Assembly (NCBI RefSeq): GCF_011801145.1
Contig: NZ_CP046172.1
Span: 7,068,001 to 7,132,000 of the forward strand
Length of the DNA: 64,000 bases
Source of the DNA: Nocardia arthritidis
GTDB taxonomy: Bacteria > Actinomycetota > Actinomycetes > Mycobacteriales > Mycobacteriaceae
Direction: 5' to 3'
Both the position numbers and the translations under genes were made by a program. The notes below the pieces were generated by a model. That model saw nothing but the letters and a program-made list of their open reading frames with translations. It ran no database searches and was not told where the DNA came from. Positions 61,990-64,000 of this stretch are shown here, one piece after another (position 1 is the first letter of the stretch; the number at the start of each line of letters is the position of its first letter).

Positions 61990-62525
61990 ATGACCCAGAT
62001 GGCACGGGCGGTGTCGTCGGGGTCGGGCGTCGGCTCGGTGTGGATATAGCCGTGAACGACGCCGATCAGGGCACCGGCGACATAGTCGGCGAATATCCGG
62101 TGCGGCACCTCGGCGAGGGCGCCGGGCTTGGCGATGGTGTCGTGGAGGGCTTCGGTGAGGCGGCCGCGCAGGACGTCGGCGAAGCGGGCGCTGCCCTGTG
62201 GGCCGAGCATCCGCCGATACAACTCGATCCGGGAGTGGATGTGCCGGAACAGCATTCGCACGGCTTCGGGCGGCTCGTCGGTGGTATGGGCGACGCCGAT
62301 CGCGGCCCGAGCGGCTCCGGTGATCTCGTCCAGGGTGTCGCCGAGCGCGGCGATCAGCAGATCGTCGCGGTCTCGGTAGTGGTCGTAGAAGGTCACCCGA
62401 CTGACCTCGGCGCGCTCGGTGATGTCGGTGATCGAGATGGCGTCGAGGTCCTTCTCCTGCGCCAGATCCAGGATCGCCTCGGCCAGCAGCCGACGGGTGC
62501 GCACGATGCGCCGGTCCAGTGACAT
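61935..62525 (-). CDS. TetR-family regulator
   Basis: 196 aa. HTH: ILDLAQEKDLDAISITDITERAEVSRVTFYDHYRDRDDLLIAAL, with a C-terminal TetR_C-like helical domain. It is divergent from a membrane alpha/beta hydrolase; the gap holds four ACGACA/TGTCGT half-sites. Likely represses itself and the hydrolase. Confidence 0.9.
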   Translation of the reverse strand: MSLDRRIVRTRRLLAEAILDLAQEKDLDAISITDITERAEVSRVTFYDHYRDRDDLLIAALGDTLDEITGAARAAIGVAHTTDEPPEAVRMLFRHIHSRIELYRRMLGPQGSARFADVLRGRLTEALHDTIAKPGALAEVPHRIFADYVAGALIGVVHGYIHTEPTPDPDDTARAIWVIYRNSWSSDPANSSPGPR

Positions 62526-62547
62526 CGATCTCCGCCCTTCACATTCA

Positions 62548-62596
62548 ACGACAGGTGTTGGCTATTCTACAGCTGTCGTTAAACGACACATGTCGT
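62548..62596. promoter_or_regulatory. Array of ACGACA / TGTCGT half-sites
   Basis: ACGACA 62548-62553, TGTCGT 62574-62579, ACGACA 62583-62588, TGTCGT 62591-62596. Adjacent pairs form dyads TGTCGT-N3-ACGACA and ACGACA-N2-TGTCGT, between divergent TetR and hydrolase genes. Confidence 0.6.
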
Positions 62597-62613
62597 CTAT
62601 TGAGGAGAACCCG

Positions 62614-63855
62614 ATGAAGCCAACCGAATCAGCGACCGATCGGGACGTCACAGGCACGCCGGACATGTCACCTGCCGAGGGTCGGAATCGGTGGCCGCGC
62701 GGCCGCTGGGGCCGCCGACTGCTGGCCGGTGTGACCGGGATATGGGCCGTGATCGTCGTGCTCGCGGTGGCGGTCGTGGTATCGCCCACCCTGCCCAACC
62801 ACATGACCTGGGTGTTGTCGGTGCTGGTCACCTCGTTCTCGCTGTATTTGGTGATCCCCGCGCTCATCGGAGTGGTGCTGGCACTGCTCGTGCGGCGGAT
62901 GCGGTGGCGCAGGACGACCGCGGGTGTGGCGCTGATCAGCGTCCTGGCGTTGGCCGGTGCGGTCGTGCCGTGGGTCAGCGCTGCGCAGGTGGCCGCCGCC
63001 AACCAGGTCCCGTTATCGCTGTCGGCCTACTTCGGCTCCGGTCCCGCGACGAAGCCGCCGACGGCCACCGAGGTGTATGCCACAGTGGACGATCAACCGC
63101 TGCGCCTGGACGTGCGCAAGCCCGACAAACCCGCGCCAGGTGCGCCCGCGCTGGTGTTCGTGCACGGCGGCTCCTGGATGCATGGGGGACGCAATCAGGC
63201 TCCGGAGCAGATCCAGTGGTTCGTCGACCGCGGATACACGGTGTTCGACATCGAATACCGGTTGTCGCCGTCACCGCTGTGGATCAAGCAGACCTCCGAT
63301 GTGAAGTGCGCGATCGGCTGGGTCGCCCAACACGCCGACCGCTACGCCATCGACCCGAACAACATCACCGTCGCCGGGCTCTCCGCCGGGGCGAACCTGT
63401 CGCTGCTGGCCGCCTATACCGTCGGCACCGGGAAGTTCCCGCCGTCGTGCCAGGTCGCGGAACATCCTGTGCGCGCGGTGATTTCGTTCTACGGTCCGAC
63501 CGACACCGGCCGCTTGATGGTCGACAGCGGCATGCCGTCCGTCGCCGGCCCGACAGAGTCCGCCGTGTTCGGTGGCGCCCCGGCCGCAACACCTCAGGCA
63601 TACCTCGCGACCTCCCCGCTCACCTATGTGCGACCCGGCCTGCCCCCCACCCTGCAACTACAAGGCGCCAGCGATCACGTTGTGCCCCACGGCCAGGCCA
63701 CCGCGCTCGACGAACGGCTCACCGCCGTCGGCGTACCCCACCACACGGTCCTGCTGCCCTACGCCGAACACGCCTACAACCTTCACCTCGGCAGTTGGCC
63801 CGGCCAGATCAGCAATGGGGTCCTCGACCAGTTCCTGACCGCCCACACCCGTTGA
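62614..63855 (+). CDS. Membrane-anchored alpha/beta hydrolase (esterase/lipase)
   Basis: 413 aa. Three hydrophobic helices in residues 35-135 anchor an extracytoplasmic hydrolase domain. That domain has the oxyanion motif FVHGGSWMHGG near residue 185, nucleophile motif AGLSAGANLS near 255, Asp in QGASDHVVP near 350 and His in YAEHAYN near 386, a complete BD-FAE/HSL-type triad. GAGGAG lies 6 nt before ATG. Controlled by the divergent TetR. Probably cleaves esters at the cell surface. Confidence 0.87.
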   Translation: MKPTESATDRDVTGTPDMSPAEGRNRWPRGRWGRRLLAGVTGIWAVIVVLAVAVVVSPTLPNHMTWVLSVLVTSFSLYLVIPALIGVVLALLVRRMRWRRTTAGVALISVLALAGAVVPWVSAAQVAAANQVPLSLSAYFGSGPATKPPTATEVYATVDDQPLRLDVRKPDKPAPGAPALVFVHGGSWMHGGRNQAPEQIQWFVDRGYTVFDIEYRLSPSPLWIKQTSDVKCAIGWVAQHADRYAIDPNNITVAGLSAGANLSLLAAYTVGTGKFPPSCQVAEHPVRAVISFYGPTDTGRLMVDSGMPSVAGPTESAVFGGAPAATPQAYLATSPLTYVRPGLPPTLQLQGASDHVVPHGQATALDERLTAVGVPHHTVLLPYAEHAYNLHLGSWPGQISNGVLDQFLTAHTR

Positions 63856-63925
63856 ACCCCACCGCTATCGCGTCGCCGAGCCCCAGCGGTGTAAACGACG
63901 GTCTCGCAGAAAGATCGAGGAAGTC

Positions 63926-64000
63926 ATGACCGACAGCCTGTACGAGGACTTGGATCGGTTGACCGGGCAGATCGAGCCGCAAGTGCTCGCCTGGCGGCAA
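63926..64000 (+). CDS. Start of an M20-family metallopeptidase/amidohydrolase, cut by window end
   Basis: 25 codons are visible, beginning MTDSLYEDLDRLTG and reaching IEPQVLAWRQ, the usual N-terminus of M20 aminoacyl hydrolases just before their first conserved helix. GAGGAAG lies 3 nt before ATG. 70 bp after the hydrolase stop on the same strand. Family call rests on this short segment only. Confidence 0.5.
   Translation, partial: MTDSLYEDLDRLTGQIEPQVLAWRQ

Overview
The window is high-GC DNA with GTG/TTG starts, many 4-nt ATGA overlaps, MMPL, fatty acyl-AMP ligase, PapA-like acyltransferase, F420/flavin (LLM) oxidoreductase and Rv2578c-type genes. This points to a mycolic-acid-type actinomycete, most likely Nocardia or a close relative (inference, no rRNA seen). 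No tRNA, rRNA, CRISPR array, transposase or integrase was found.

Layout. 1-7.1 kb: partial GMC oxidoreductase, alpha/beta hydrolase, a PadR-GH5 pair, an ABM monooxygenase, and an Lrp-type regulator divergent from an EamA exporter, aldo/keto reductase and SnoaL-like protein. 7.4-11.4 kb (minus strand): MMPL transporter, histidine kinase, response regulator. 12.1-27.6 kb (minus strand): a compact biosynthetic operon, namely an 80-aa protein, a FAAL-ACP, a one-module PKS (KS-AT-DH-KR-ACP) and a two-module NRPS ending in a thioester reductase (C-A-PCP-C-A-PCP-R). FAAL, PKS and NRPS are joined by ATGA overlaps. The first A domain carries the cysteine code and the second an acidic, probably basic-residue, pocket, so I predict an N-acyl Cys-X lipodipeptide aldehyde or alcohol made from an enoyl chain.

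27.6-52.4 kb: an accessory region rich in VOC (glyoxalase-fold) proteins. It opens with a WYL regulator. Eight copies of one 36-nt promoter-operator architecture (AATAGGWC-N7-GWCCTATT-N7-TANNNT) lie in front of the WYL gene, a DNA glycosylase/oxidoreductase/VOC run, an LLM oxidoreductase, a UvrA-like ATPase, a PapA-like acyltransferase, a VOC protein, a radical SAM protein, an MFS-BVMO-aspartase-lipase operon and a VOC pair. I read this as one undescribed regulon, probably of the WYL protein, with several transcripts predicted to be leaderless. Inside it are two paralogous TetR/VOC pairs sharing an identical 14-bp operator.

52.4-57.7 kb: a secreted cupin, then a MarR-linked minus-strand operon of a fumarylacetoacetate hydrolase-family protein, an extradiol dioxygenase, a type III PKS and a MaoC-type hydratase, an unusual mix of polyketide synthesis and ring-cleavage functions. 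57.7-64 kb: PucR-type regulator, acyl-CoA ligase plus MFS transporter, TetR regulator, membrane alpha/beta hydrolase and the start of an M20 peptidase.

All calls come from reading sequence by eye; no database search was run.
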